DNA from: Streptomyces peucetius
GTDB lineage: Bacteria; Actinomycetota; Actinomycetes; Streptomycetales; Streptomycetaceae
Assembly (NCBI RefSeq): GCF_025854275.1
Contig: NZ_CP107567.1
Location: forward strand, 5,518,001 to 5,582,000
Length of the DNA: 64,000 nucleotides
Direction: 5' to 3'
Every line of letters starts with the position of its first letter. The first letter of the stretch is position 1. Positions 10,078 through 17,654 of the stretch are shown here, piece by piece. The position numbers and the translations under genes were made by a program. The notes under the pieces were generated by a model. It was not told the origin of the DNA. It saw only the letters and a program-made list of their open reading frames with translations, and ran no database searches.

Positions 10078-10539
10078 ATGCTCGTAACAGCCGAAAATGA
10101 ACATGACATGGAGGTATTTCTGCGGTGTGTGGGGGAGGCGCTGGCACGACAGAAAGCAAAGACGACAATCGACCTCTACGTCGACGACGACAACCTGGCC
10201 ATCGATGCGCAGGAGGCCTTCGCAATCTTGCGATCAAGGGGGGATGCAGTTGCATCCTCTGGTGGGGCCACATTCCTCTCCAGGCTCCTGCGTCAGAAAG
10301 ATCCCTACATGGGCTGCGACTTGGACCTGTCCAATGACGAAGATCGCCGGTTCTTTTCGCTGCTCGCCCACCGTGTGATCGGCTGTGAATCCTGGATCGA
10401 TGACGAGCAGGTTTTTTCCTCCTCAGGCGCCAGCGGTCCTGTGTGGGTAGGCATGGGTGATTCAATCGAAAACGACCTCATTGGATCAGCCCGCAAGGCC
10501 GGCGCGAATAGCCTAAGGATTATCGACGTAGGAAATTAG
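10078..10539 (+). CDS. Candidate immunity protein for the YD-repeat toxin
   Basis: This 153-aa acidic protein lies 146 bp downstream of the toxin gene on the same strand. Position, size and charge opposite to the basic toxin tip all fit a cognate immunity protein. I recognise no named immunity family. It has no signal peptide, so it would act in the cytoplasm. Acidic stretches are YVDDDNLAID and CDLDLSNDEDRRFF. ATG 10078 is chosen because GGAGG at 10064-10068 is 9 nt upstream; the GTG at 10072 would be only 3 nt from it. Function is inferred from context only. Confidence 0.75.
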   Translation: MLVTAENEHDMEVFLRCVGEALARQKAKTTIDLYVDDDNLAIDAQEAFAILRSRGDAVASSGGATFLSRLLRQKDPYMGCDLDLSNDEDRRFFSLLAHRVIGCESWIDDEQVFSSSGASGPVWVGMGDSIENDLIGSARKAGANSLRIIDVGN

Positions 10540-10705
10540 TTACGATACTTCCAAGCCTTTCCTGCGACTGGCAGTCAGAGGCCCCTGGAGCATGGCCATT
10601 TCGTGCCCCGCGAACCCCGCCCGCCTGCATGTATCGCCTGTATGTATCGGCTGCAAGGGTTCGGCGAGGGCCTGGGTCTATGTTTCTTTGAATCTAAGGA
10701 CTTTC

Positions 10706-11719
10706 ATGCGTCGAAACGCAACGTTCCTCATTTTGGCCGCGCTGCTTCTGTCGGGATGCAGCAGCAGTGGCTCCTCATCGGTCGAATCTGGTGGAGGCCA
10801 CCGGCCGCTGCCCGCACCGACGGTGTCCGTGTCCCGGCAGGCCGTGCCAGCCGCCGTGACGACCGACACGGTACTGCCCATCGTGTCCGGGGAATTCGGG
10901 CGGAAAGGCACCATCACCATCCCGAAAGCCGAGCCCAGCGGAAAGTTCGTCCTGACCACCGCCTTGCCGGGCCAAGGCCGGGAAGCCCGTAAGAACGACA
11001 TCGTGATCGCCGACTACACCGCCAAGACCTGGAAGCGCGGCACGACGCTGCCCAGCACCTACGACGAGGGAAGCGCCCCCACGGTGTTTCCCGTCGGCCA
11101 GGGAGCAGTGATTCCCGCCCTGGACCGTGCCGTCCTCGGGCAGCGAGCCGGCAGCCGGATCCTCGTCGTGGCGCCGCCCGGTGCCGCCTACGGCACTACC
11201 GGCAACGCCCAGCTCGGCGTCTCGGGCACCGATACCGTCGTCTTCGCCGTCGACATAACGAAAGTCATCGGGGCGAAGTCCACTGTCCCCGGGCAGCAGC
11301 AGGACGTGCCTGAGGCGCTGCCCCAGGTGAACGCCGACCGCTCAGCCGTCGCGATCGCCGTGCCCGACACAACCCCGCCAAAGAGCATGGTCTCCAAGGC
11401 ACTGATCAACGGCTCCGGCCCCCCGGTCAGGGCCGGCCAGACGGTGGTGTTCCGGCACGCCGCTGCGGTGTGGGGCACCAACCGCGGCAACGAGGAGGCC
11501 ACGCTTTTCGGCTCCTCTTGGTCCCAGGGGCCCACACCCGTCGTCATCGGCCGCGGCAACCTCATCACAGGACTGGATAGGGCCCTGGTCGGGGCGAAGG
11601 TAGGCAGCAGGATGCTGCTCGTCGTTCCTCCGGGCCTTGCCTACGGGGACCAGCCCCAAAAGGGGATCCCAGCCAAGTCCACTCTTGTCTTCGTCGTCGA
11701 CATCCTGGCGGCAGCGTAG
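10706..11719 (+). CDS. Lipoprotein with two tandem FKBP-type peptidyl-prolyl isomerase domains
   Basis: This 337-aa protein starts MRRNATFLILAALLLSGCSS, with lipobox LLSGC giving lipidation at Cys 17. It would sit on the outer face of the membrane. Domain 1 (about residues 75-190) and domain 2 (about 225-337) both show the FKBP pattern: ARKNDIVIADYTAKTW / VIPALDRAVLGQRAGSRILVVAPPGAAYG, and RAGQTVVFRHAAAVWG / LITGLDRALVGAKVGSRMLLVVPPGLAYG. FKBP domains catalyse prolyl cis-trans isomerisation and assist folding of exported proteins. AAGGA lies 5 nt before ATG 10706; an upstream in-frame start (10592) would bury the lipobox. Linkage to the secreted toxin suggests a folding or maturation helper, which is inference. 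Confidence 0.9.
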   Translation: MRRNATFLILAALLLSGCSSSGSSSVESGGGHRPLPAPTVSVSRQAVPAAVTTDTVLPIVSGEFGRKGTITIPKAEPSGKFVLTTALPGQGREARKNDIVIADYTAKTWKRGTTLPSTYDEGSAPTVFPVGQGAVIPALDRAVLGQRAGSRILVVAPPGAAYGTTGNAQLGVSGTDTVVFAVDITKVIGAKSTVPGQQQDVPEALPQVNADRSAVAIAVPDTTPPKSMVSKALINGSGPPVRAGQTVVFRHAAAVWGTNRGNEEATLFGSSWSQGPTPVVIGRGNLITGLDRALVGAKVGSRMLLVVPPGLAYGDQPQKGIPAKSTLVFVVDILAAA

Positions 11720-11785
11720 GGCCGAACGCGGGTGCCGAGTGTGTCACTGGGACTGCCTGGTCAAGGGCGAACCCTCGGCTCTGAC

Positions 11786-11831
11786 GGCGGAGGCGCTACC
11801 CGGAACCACAACTCCGGGCAGCGCCTCCGCC
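11786..11831 (+). terminator. Hairpin terminator after the FKBP gene
   Basis: A GC-rich inverted repeat (11786-11803 with 11813-11831; arms read GGCGGAGGCGCT and AGCGCCTCCGCC) forms a long stem 67 bp after the stop codon. It would close the toxin-immunity-FKBP cargo transcript. Confidence 0.7.
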
Positions 11832-12149
11832 ACCTCACTGCCCCAGCGTGCGGCGGCTACGGGGCGGGGTGGAACCCACCACGGGCAGGGAAACGATCTC
11901 CGCCGAATTGGGAAGCGATCTTCAGGCGGCGCTTTCGCTGCATGCCAGATGCACTCGTGAAAGGCCCTCAGCGGCCCGGCTGGCGTCGTGCTTGAACGCA
12001 CTCTTGCCGGCCCTGACCGGGGGACGCGGCCGTCGCGAGGCTCTCGCGGCGGTCAGCGCCGGTCTAGTGCTGTGACCGCGTAGGTTCGCCGGGTTGGTGG
12101 TCGCGACGGTTGAATGTGCGGTGACGTCCATTCGACCGCTGGAGGCGCG
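11832..12149. other. No gene recognised; possible IS630 end
   Basis: This stretch has no supported gene. The sequence TAGTGCTGTGACC near 12064 looks like the terminus of a Streptomyces IS630-type element and leads into the transposase fragment at 12150. Confidence 0.4.
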
Positions 12150-12334
12150 GTGGCTGAGCCTGTCCGTGTACGCAGGTTGACCGACCAGGAGGGGCAGAAG
12201 CTGCAGCAGATCGTGCGCCGGGGCAGCACGAGTTCGGTGCGCTATCGGCGCGCGATGATGCTGTTGGCCTCGGCGGGCGGGAACCGTGTGCCGGTGATCG
12301 CCCAGCTGGTGCAGGCCGACGAGGACACGGTGCG
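12150..12334 (+). pseudogene. IS630-family transposase, N-terminal fragment
   Basis: About 61 codons from GTG 12150 (GGAGG 5 nt upstream) encode a helix-turn-helix start typical of IS630 transposases (RRLTDQEGQKLQQIVRRGST, RAMMLLASAGGNRV). The frame ends abruptly where the right IS3 copy begins at 12335. The gene was therefore cut by that IS and lacks its catalytic part. Confidence 0.75.
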
Positions 12335-12404
12335 GGCGCCTCCCCCCGGGGAGTGGACACCTTGATCCGGCCTCTGACCTGGGGCCGTGGAGGAGATGTC
12401 CCTT

Positions 12405-12764
12405 ATGGTGATGAAGTTCTACTCGCTGGAGTTCAAGGCGGATGCCGTCGCGCTGTACCTGTCTGATCCGGACCTGACCCTGGCCGGGGTCGCGGAGGAC
12501 CTGGGCGTGAGCCGGGGCACACTGCGGGACTGGGTGCGGGCCGAGCGGTCCCGCCGCAGCGAGCTGGGCACGACCATGAGCACGACGAGGAAGACCAAGG
12601 AGCCGGCCACGGTGAGCGAGCCCACCCGCGAAGAACTACAGGCCGAGATAGCGGCCCTGCGCACCGAGCTGAAGCAGGTGCGCAAGCAGAACGCGACGCT
12701 CGCAGAGGAACGCGACATCCTGCGCAAGGCCACGAAGTTTTTCGCGACCGAGATGACCTGGTGA
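12405..12764 (+). CDS. IS3-family transposase OrfA (right copy)
   Basis: Protein identical to the OrfA at 1959-2318, with the same helix-turn-helix and leucine-zipper layout and the same GTGA overlap with orfB. ATG 12405 corresponds to ATG 1959 of the left copy and has the same GGAGGA upstream. Confidence 0.88.
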   Translation: MVMKFYSLEFKADAVALYLSDPDLTLAGVAEDLGVSRGTLRDWVRAERSRRSELGTTMSTTRKTKEPATVSEPTREELQAEIAALRTELKQVRKQNATLAEERDILRKATKFFATEMTW

Positions 12765-13651
12765 ACCGCTGCCAGTTCATCGAGGACCACCGGCAGACCC
12801 ACGAGGTCCAGCGGTTGTGCCGACTCCTTGAGGTGGCCCGCTCCAGCTACTACAAGTGGCGAGACGGGCGTGACGCCCGCGCCGAGCGCGAGCAGGCCGA
12901 CGAGGATCTGGCCGAGAAGATCCGGGCCATCCACACAGACTCCGACGGGACGTATGGCGCCCCGCGGATCACGGCCGAGCTCCGTGACACCCACGGCATG
13001 GTGATCAACGAGAAGAAGGTCGCGCGCGTCATGCGCAAGTTCCGCATCACCGGCGTGCGCCTGCGCAAGCGCGTGCGTACGACCGTGCCGGAACCGTCAC
13101 AGACGCCGGTACCGGACCTGTTCAAGCGGGACTTCACCGCTCACGCGCCGAACTTGAAGTACATGGGCGACGTGACGTACCTGCCGGTCGGCGACGGCGA
13201 GCATCTCTATCTCGCGACGGTCCTGGACTGCTTCTCACGCCGGATCGTGGGCTGGTCGATCGCCGATCACATGCGCACCGACCTGGTCGCCGACGCGCTG
13301 ACGATGGCTGCCGCCACCCGCGGCAGCCTCGATGGCGCCATCTTCCACAGCGATCACGGAGCGCAATACGGATCACGACAATTCGCTGATCTGTGCGCCG
13401 AGTTGGGCGTCATCCAATCCATGGGCGCGGTCGGCACCAGCGCGGACAACGCCGCCTGCGAGTCCTTCCACGCCTCCCTGAAACGCGAGACACTCCAAGG
13501 CGCCCGCCGCTTCGGCGGGCCCGGCGCCTGCCGGCGCCGCGTCTTCAAATGGCTGACGCGTTACAACATCAGACGCCGTCACTCGGCGAACGGGCAACTC
13601 AGCCCCGTCGCCTACGAGCAGCGATCAGCTACTCTGACACTCGCCGCATAA
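12761..13651 (+). CDS. IS3-family transposase OrfB (right copy)
   Basis: Protein identical to the 296-aa OrfB at 2315-3205, with all three DDE residues present. Two intact transposase sources flank the cargo, so the composite unit may still be mobile. Confidence 0.92.
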   Translation: MNRCQFIEDHRQTHEVQRLCRLLEVARSSYYKWRDGRDARAEREQADEDLAEKIRAIHTDSDGTYGAPRITAELRDTHGMVINEKKVARVMRKFRITGVRLRKRVRTTVPEPSQTPVPDLFKRDFTAHAPNLKYMGDVTYLPVGDGEHLYLATVLDCFSRRIVGWSIADHMRTDLVADALTMAAATRGSLDGAIFHSDHGAQYGSRQFADLCAELGVIQSMGAVGTSADNAACESFHASLKRETLQGARRFGGPGACRRRVFKWLTRYNIRRRHSANGQLSPVAYEQRSATLTLAA

Positions 13652-13689
13652 CCACACGAACTGGTGTCCACTTTCCGGGTGGAAGGCCC

Positions 13690-13692
13690 TTC
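13690..13692. repeat. Target-site duplication (TTC) of the composite transposon
   Basis: TTC here duplicates TTC at 1886-1888 on the far side of the transposon. The match can be read as TTCGG because the IS starts with GG. IS3-family elements usually duplicate 3-4 bp. Confidence 0.75.
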
Positions 13693-14643
13693 GGCTCCCT
13701 TGGTGGCGTACTTCGCCACGTACCCGGCGACCTTGCCCTCGGTGATGGTGGTCCCGTCCTGGAAGGCGGCGGACCGGATGACCTTGACATCCAGCTCCTT
13801 GCCGAAACCGAAGGAGTAGGTCCGGCCGTCGATCTCAGGCCCGTCGACGTGGGAGCGGGCGGCGGCAGTGCGGACGGCATCGGCCAACATTTCGGGCGTG
13901 GCCCACGCGGGTGGCGGGGTGTGGCCGCCTCCGGGACCGTCGAGGCGGATCACAGCGTGGAAGTGGATCAGCCCGCGTCGCTGGTACTCAGCGACCTTCG
14001 CGTACGAGACGCGGGCGACCTTGGGGAGCAGGCGCTGGGGGATTCCGGCTACGGCGGCGATGGTGCGACGCAGGTGGAGCATGAAACGGGCCCACAGGGC
14101 GGAGGCGTGGGCGTTCCACAGGACCGCGCCCCTGTAGTCGTACCGTTCGGCGTTGAGCGGGGTGCCGAGGGCCGGGTCGTCCTTGGCGTGGGTGCGCCCG
14201 CACCCGCAGCGCGCGGAGGAACTGGAGCGCCGACCGTGAACCGGACCGTACGACGGGGCGGTGAGCGTGGCAAACACCCTCGGGTGGGCAGCAACTTGCT
14301 CAGGGATGCTCTTCCCGCCGCGCAGACCGGCGGCCATGAGATGGAACGTGTCCTGCCGGTACAGCTCGGCGCAGGAGGGGCAGCGGGTGGTGCGGCGGTT
14401 GCCGCAGCGGACCAGGAGGTGCCCGGCGGGCATCTTCGTAGAGTCCAGGTGCCGCAGGATCTCGCCGGTAGCGGTGTTGATCTCGGTGCAGTGGCCTTCG
14501 AGCCGGATGGGCTGGGCGCAACCACCAAGGGAGGAGAGCTGTCGGACGAGGCCCGGCAGGTCCCGGTAGGAGGTGAACGCCGCCAGCTCGGCGGTGGTCG
14601 GCTCGGGCCGGGGGATTGTGGCGGTGGGGTCGTGCGATGGCAT
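13690..14643 (-). pseudogene. 5' part of AICE rep (replication initiator), split by composite transposon
   Basis: This is the N-terminal 318 codons of a RepSA-like initiator for rolling-circle replication of the excised element. Visible features are paired Cys motifs (CGNRRTTRCPSCAELYR, CGCGRTHAKDD) and a central conserved block (VSYAKVAEYQRRGLIHFHAVIRLDG). The HFHAVI segment is the likely HUH-type metal-binding motif. The gene starts at ATG 14643. The frame runs on into the IS and stops at 13612, giving a chimeric C-terminus. The rest of the gene is at 1499-1888. Loss of Rep would block replicative transfer of this AICE. Confidence 0.9.
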
Positions 14644-14703
14644 GCTGGCAGGACCTCTCAGCGTTCCGGCACACGTGTGTGCCGTGGATTAGGGGGGAAA
14701 GGC

Positions 14704-14746
14704 CCCGGCAGGGGCGAGGGTTTGGCGACTACACGCCTCTGCCGGG
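14704..14746 (-). terminator. Hairpin between tra and rep
   Basis: A 13-bp stem with one G-T wobble (14704-14716 with 14734-14746, 17-nt loop) lies in the 168-bp gap between the tra stop and the rep start. It probably attenuates read-through from the upstream tra transcript into rep. Confidence 0.55.
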
Positions 14747-14811
14747 AATCACTGCGATACGGGACCGGGGCGGTCCTGGTTTTGGCTGCTCGGGCGGATG
14801 GCCGGCGGGTG

Positions 14812-16140
14812 TCACGCGGCCTTGCCGAGGTCGATGTGGTCGGGGAGTTCGCGGATCTGGAGTCCGTCGGCGCACATCAGATCGTTGATCTGCCAGCAGG
14901 CTTCGGTGGGCAGGTAGACGGAGCGGAGCCGGACGGGGGTGCGCATGTCGCCAACGGAGGCGATCGAGACACCGGGCGGCATTTCCCGGTCGGCGGCGGT
15001 GATGTCGAGTTCCCGGCCGTCCGGGAAGAGGTGCAGGAAGTCCTCCGTGGTGTCGACGCGGTGGCAGATCCGGGCGGACAGGTTGGTGCGTACGGCGGTG
15101 GTCAGTACGTCGGCGGAGGGCTTCTGGGTGAGGAGCCAGAGCCGGATTCCGAACTTGGCGCCCTGGCTGGCGATGGCCATCAGTTCGGCCTCGAAGCGCT
15201 CGCGGGCCTTGCGGTCCGGGTGCCGGGTGTAGTTCGCCACTTCGTCGATTGCCAAGACGATCAGAGGCAGTTCGGGGCTGAAGTTGGTGATGCGGTCGGT
15301 ACGGCCGGACCAGAACAGCCGCTCCCGCCGCTGCATCTCCTCCCGCACCCAGCGCAGGATCTCCGTCGGCTCGTCCGGGTGGATCGAGTCGGAGACCTTG
15401 TAAGCGGTACGCCACCAGGGGGCGACCGCCCCGAGGTTGGGGTCGATGACGATCAGGCGTACGTCCCGCATCAGGGACGCGTAGGCGAGCAGGGTGTTCA
15501 CGGTGATCGACTTGCCCGAGCGGGTGGTCCCGGCGATCAGGGCGTGTGCGGAGAGGGCGAGGTTGAGCACGATGGGGGTACCGTCCTCGTCCCACCCCAG
15601 CAACACGTCATCCGTGGAGACGAACTGCCCCGGACGGCAGACCGGGGACCCGTCGGGGCCGAGCAGCGGTGAGCGGATCACGGCCTCCAGCGGTTCGCGC
15701 CGGAACCCGCGCGCCACGATCACCCCGGGCTTGGGCTGGGAGATCCGGATGCGCCGCATCCCCCACGCATCGCGCAAGCCCTCGTTCGCGTCCTGCCAGG
15801 CGCTCAGCCCCACCTGCGGGAGGGCGTCCGCGGTGACGGTGACGCCGAACGGGTCCGCTTCGGTGTGGAGGCGAGGCGCCAGCACCCTCGGCTTCGCGGG
15901 CGTCTCCTGCGGGCTGAAGTGCTGGAGCACCGTCGGAGTGGCGTCCTTGACCGCCAATTCCAGCATCAGGGCCAGGCGCTTCCAGCCCCACCGGATCCGC
16001 CGCGCCTGACGAAGGCTGATACGGGTCTCATCGTCGGCCCGGTACCAGCGCACGAAGCAGAATCCGGCCCAGGCGAGCAGGCCCAGCACACAGAGGCAGA
16101 CAATCAACAGCAATCCGGTGCTGAGCGCGTTCGTCGGCAT
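14812..16140 (-). CDS. FtsK/SpoIIIE-like conjugal DNA translocase (TraSA type)
   Basis: This 442-aa membrane ATPase would pump double-stranded element DNA between mycelial cells. One or two N-terminal membrane segments are seen at residues 8-30 (STGLLLIVCLCVLGLLAWAG). A cytoplasmic motor domain follows, with Walker A GTTRSGKS at about 205 and Walker B LIVLAIDE at about 295. A downstream QKPSADVLTT segment is typical of the family. The ATG overlaps the TGA of the upstream 16140-16475 gene (TGATG), so the two are translationally coupled. Length and context match the main transfer protein of pSAM2-like AICEs. The gene appears intact even though rep is broken. Confidence 0.92.
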   Translation of the reverse strand: MPTNALSTGLLLIVCLCVLGLLAWAGFCFVRWYRADDETRISLRQARRIRWGWKRLALMLELAVKDATPTVLQHFSPQETPAKPRVLAPRLHTEADPFGVTVTADALPQVGLSAWQDANEGLRDAWGMRRIRISQPKPGVIVARGFRREPLEAVIRSPLLGPDGSPVCRPGQFVSTDDVLLGWDEDGTPIVLNLALSAHALIAGTTRSGKSITVNTLLAYASLMRDVRLIVIDPNLGAVAPWWRTAYKVSDSIHPDEPTEILRWVREEMQRRERLFWSGRTDRITNFSPELPLIVLAIDEVANYTRHPDRKARERFEAELMAIASQGAKFGIRLWLLTQKPSADVLTTAVRTNLSARICHRVDTTEDFLHLFPDGRELDITAADREMPPGVSIASVGDMRTPVRLRSVYLPTEACWQINDLMCADGLQIRELPDHIDLGKAA

Positions 16141-16475
16141 CAGGCGGCCGTCTTCACGGTGATGGCATCCGCGCGGAGCGAGATGCCGTGCCGGTCCTTG
16201 CCGTTGATCTCGTTCTCCCAGGCCGAGGCGACCAGGCCGGTGAAGATGACCGGCATGCCGACCTTGAGGCCCTTGCCGAGACCGGGCTCCGGCACGTTGA
16301 CGGTGATCACTTCGGCGCGGCCGTTGAACGCGAACATCACGTCCACCTGGTGCAGCTGGGCACCGGTGCCCCGGTCGATGGCGGCCTCCCGGCCTTCGCG
16401 GTCCTTGAACCGGGGGCGGGGCTCGGAGGCCAGGATCTCCAGAGCCTGGGACTGGTCGATGGGCATGGTCTTCAC
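16140..16475 (-). CDS. SCO3933-family regulatory protein of AICEs
   Basis: This 111-aa protein (MKTMPIDQSQALEILASEPR at the start) matches the pattern of the small SCO3933-like proteins found directly upstream of tra in Streptomyces integrative elements. They are described as regulatory, but their biochemical role is unknown. The central VMFAFNGRAEVITVNVPEPG and VIFTGLVASAW segments suggest a small beta-barrel fold, which is inference. The GTG at 16475 is chosen because TGGAGG lies about 7 nt upstream; the next ATG (16466) lacks one. It is the first gene of the leftward SCO3933-tra-rep operon and diverges from the GntR-type gene. Confidence 0.8.
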   Translation of the reverse strand: MKTMPIDQSQALEILASEPRPRFKDREGREAAIDRGTGAQLHQVDVMFAFNGRAEVITVNVPEPGLGKGLKVGMPVIFTGLVASAWENEINGKDRHGISLRADAITVKTAA

Positions 16476-16502
16476 GGCAAACCTCCAGGTGAGAGGGGGT
16501 GA

Positions 16503-16596
16503 ATCACCCATGTGGGTGATCGCATGCCGCAACCATACATCCATTCCATCCGAAGTCCATCCCCATTGAATTCCATCTGTTGTCGGGGTGGTCCAT
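16503..16596. promoter_or_regulatory. Divergent control region with palindrome and iterated TCCAT boxes
   Basis: The gap between the leftward SCO3933-tra operon and the rightward GntR-type gene holds two elements. A dyad ATCACCC-4 nt-GGGTGAT lies at 16503-16520, 28 bp from the leftward start codon. Five TCCAT copies start at 16540, 16545, 16556, 16572 and 16592. In pSAM2 the KorSA repressor binds between its own gene and its target, so these are good operator candidates for the GntR protein. Which set it binds is not decided by the sequence. Confidence 0.6.
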
Positions 16597-16694
16597 CCGT
16601 CGGGCGGCTACCCTGACACCGAGGGCGGCTGAGCTGGTGAAACACAGAGGTGGCGGCCCGCCAGCGACCTGCGAGATTCGGACCCGGACCAGGG

Positions 16695-17585
16695 ATGGAT
16701 ATGCCTCGTGTTGACGACGCGCGCTTGACGTTCGAGCGCATCGCGGACGACCTGCGGCAGCAGATCCGGGAGGAGAAGCTGCGGCCGGGTCAGCTGCTGC
16801 CGACCCAGAGCCAGCTCATGCAGGAGTACAAGGCGTCGAGCCTGACCGTGCAGAAGGCGATCCGGCTCCTACGCAACGAAGGCTGGGTCATCGCCCGCCA
16901 GGGGCGCGGCACGTTCGTCACGCGGTCGGCCGACTTCGAGGAAGCCTTCGAGAACGTCGCCAGCGATCTCCAGCAGCAGATCTACACCGGCACGCTGGCA
17001 CCCGGAGCCAAACTTCCCGCCCGCGAGGTCCTGGCCGACCACTACTCGGTGCCCCTCAACGTCGTCACCAACGCCATCGCCCTCTTGGCCGGCAACTTCC
17101 TCCTGCGCTACACGGGCGAGGTGCCCGGCGAGGACGTCTACGTACGGGACTGGGACGACCACGGCTTCGCCACGCAGCTCATCCACGGCCGGCTGGTCAG
17201 GAAGATCCGGGACGGATCACTGTCCAGGGGCTCAACGGTCACCGTGAACGAAGTGGTCGACACGATCGGCGGCGACGCAGAAGCCGCGGATCAGGCCCTG
17301 ACCTTCCTCGCCCTAGAGGGCCGGGTCAAGAAGGTCCACCGGACGAGCGGGTCACGCCAGGAGAGTGCGTACGTCATCGTGGGCGGCGAGTTCGGGACCG
17401 AGCTGCCCGTCACCGTGGAACCGGTGGACGAGGAGTCCGACACCCCGGCCAGGGAGTTCCCTTCCACTGCCGGGCTCGCAGAGCTGGCCTACAAACTGGA
17501 ACGCGCCCTAGAGCAGATCGACGAACTCCAAGAGCGCGTCGATCGCCTGGAGCGCGGCCAGCCCTCGGGTGCCGAGGCGGGCTGA
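16695..17585 (+). CDS. GntR-family (KorSA/TraR-like) element regulator with three GntR-like modules
   Basis: This 296-aa DNA-binding protein probably represses its own gene and the transfer operon. The first winged helix (about residues 10-75: FERIADDLRQQIREEKLRPG ... VQKAIRLLRNEGWVIARQG) is a canonical GntR domain. A second block (about 80-150: VASDLQQQIYTGTLAPGAKL ... VVTNAIALL) repeats the pattern. A third, weaker one follows (about 155-235: LIHGRLVRKIRDGSLSRGS ... ADQALTFLALEGRV). A C-terminal coiled coil (LAYKLERALEQIDELQERVD) probably mediates dimerisation. ATG 16695 and ATG 16701 are both possible starts; no strong ribosome site distinguishes them. Confidence 0.85.
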   Translation: MDMPRVDDARLTFERIADDLRQQIREEKLRPGQLLPTQSQLMQEYKASSLTVQKAIRLLRNEGWVIARQGRGTFVTRSADFEEAFENVASDLQQQIYTGTLAPGAKLPAREVLADHYSVPLNVVTNAIALLAGNFLLRYTGEVPGEDVYVRDWDDHGFATQLIHGRLVRKIRDGSLSRGSTVTVNEVVDTIGGDAEAADQALTFLALEGRVKKVHRTSGSRQESAYVIVGGEFGTELPVTVEPVDEESDTPAREFPSTAGLAELAYKLERALEQIDELQERVDRLERGQPSGAEAG

Positions 17586-17606
17586 AGAACTCAGCCAGGA
17601 AAGACA

Positions 17607-17641
17607 GGGAGTCCCCGAGGACACAGCCTCAGAGACTCCCC
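17607..17641. terminator. Bidirectional terminator between convergent genes
   Basis: An interrupted stem (GGGAGTC ... GAGG with CCTC ... GACTCCC) lies between the rightward regulator stop and the leftward 112-aa gene stop, positioned to end both transcripts. Confidence 0.65.
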
Positions 17642-17654
17642 GTGTTTGGCCCGG

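Larger units (their letters stand above)
1889..13689. mobile_element. 11.8-kb composite transposon (IS3-cargo-IS3) carrying a polymorphic toxin
   Basis: Two IS3-family copies in direct orientation (1889-3243 and 12335-13689, exact offset 10446) bracket a YD-repeat toxin, its candidate immunity gene, an FKBP lipoprotein and an IS630 fragment. The bases TTC occur just left of the left IS (1886-1888) and just right of the right IS (13690-13692). The inner flanks (CACATG and GTGCG) are unrelated. This is the signature of transposition of the whole unit with a 3-bp target duplication; up to TTCGG is possible. Excision in silico restores rep in frame. Confidence 0.85.
12335..13689 (+). mobile_element. 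IS3-family insertion sequence, right copy
   Basis: Second copy of the 1355-bp IS at 1889-3243, same orientation, with identical encoded proteins. Its left flank is a broken IS630 gene and its right flank is the rep gene of the AICE. Confidence 0.88.

Noticed and set aside
1889..13689. Possibility that the two identical IS copies reflect an assembly error
   Set aside because: The outer flanks give an exact rep reconstruction and a matching TTC duplication, which a random misjoin would not produce. Long reads would still settle it.
13393..15672. Rightward 759-codon frame crossing the IS, rep and tra
   Set aside because: It spans the right IS end, rep and tra on the opposite strand. It is a composite of unrelated reversed frames.
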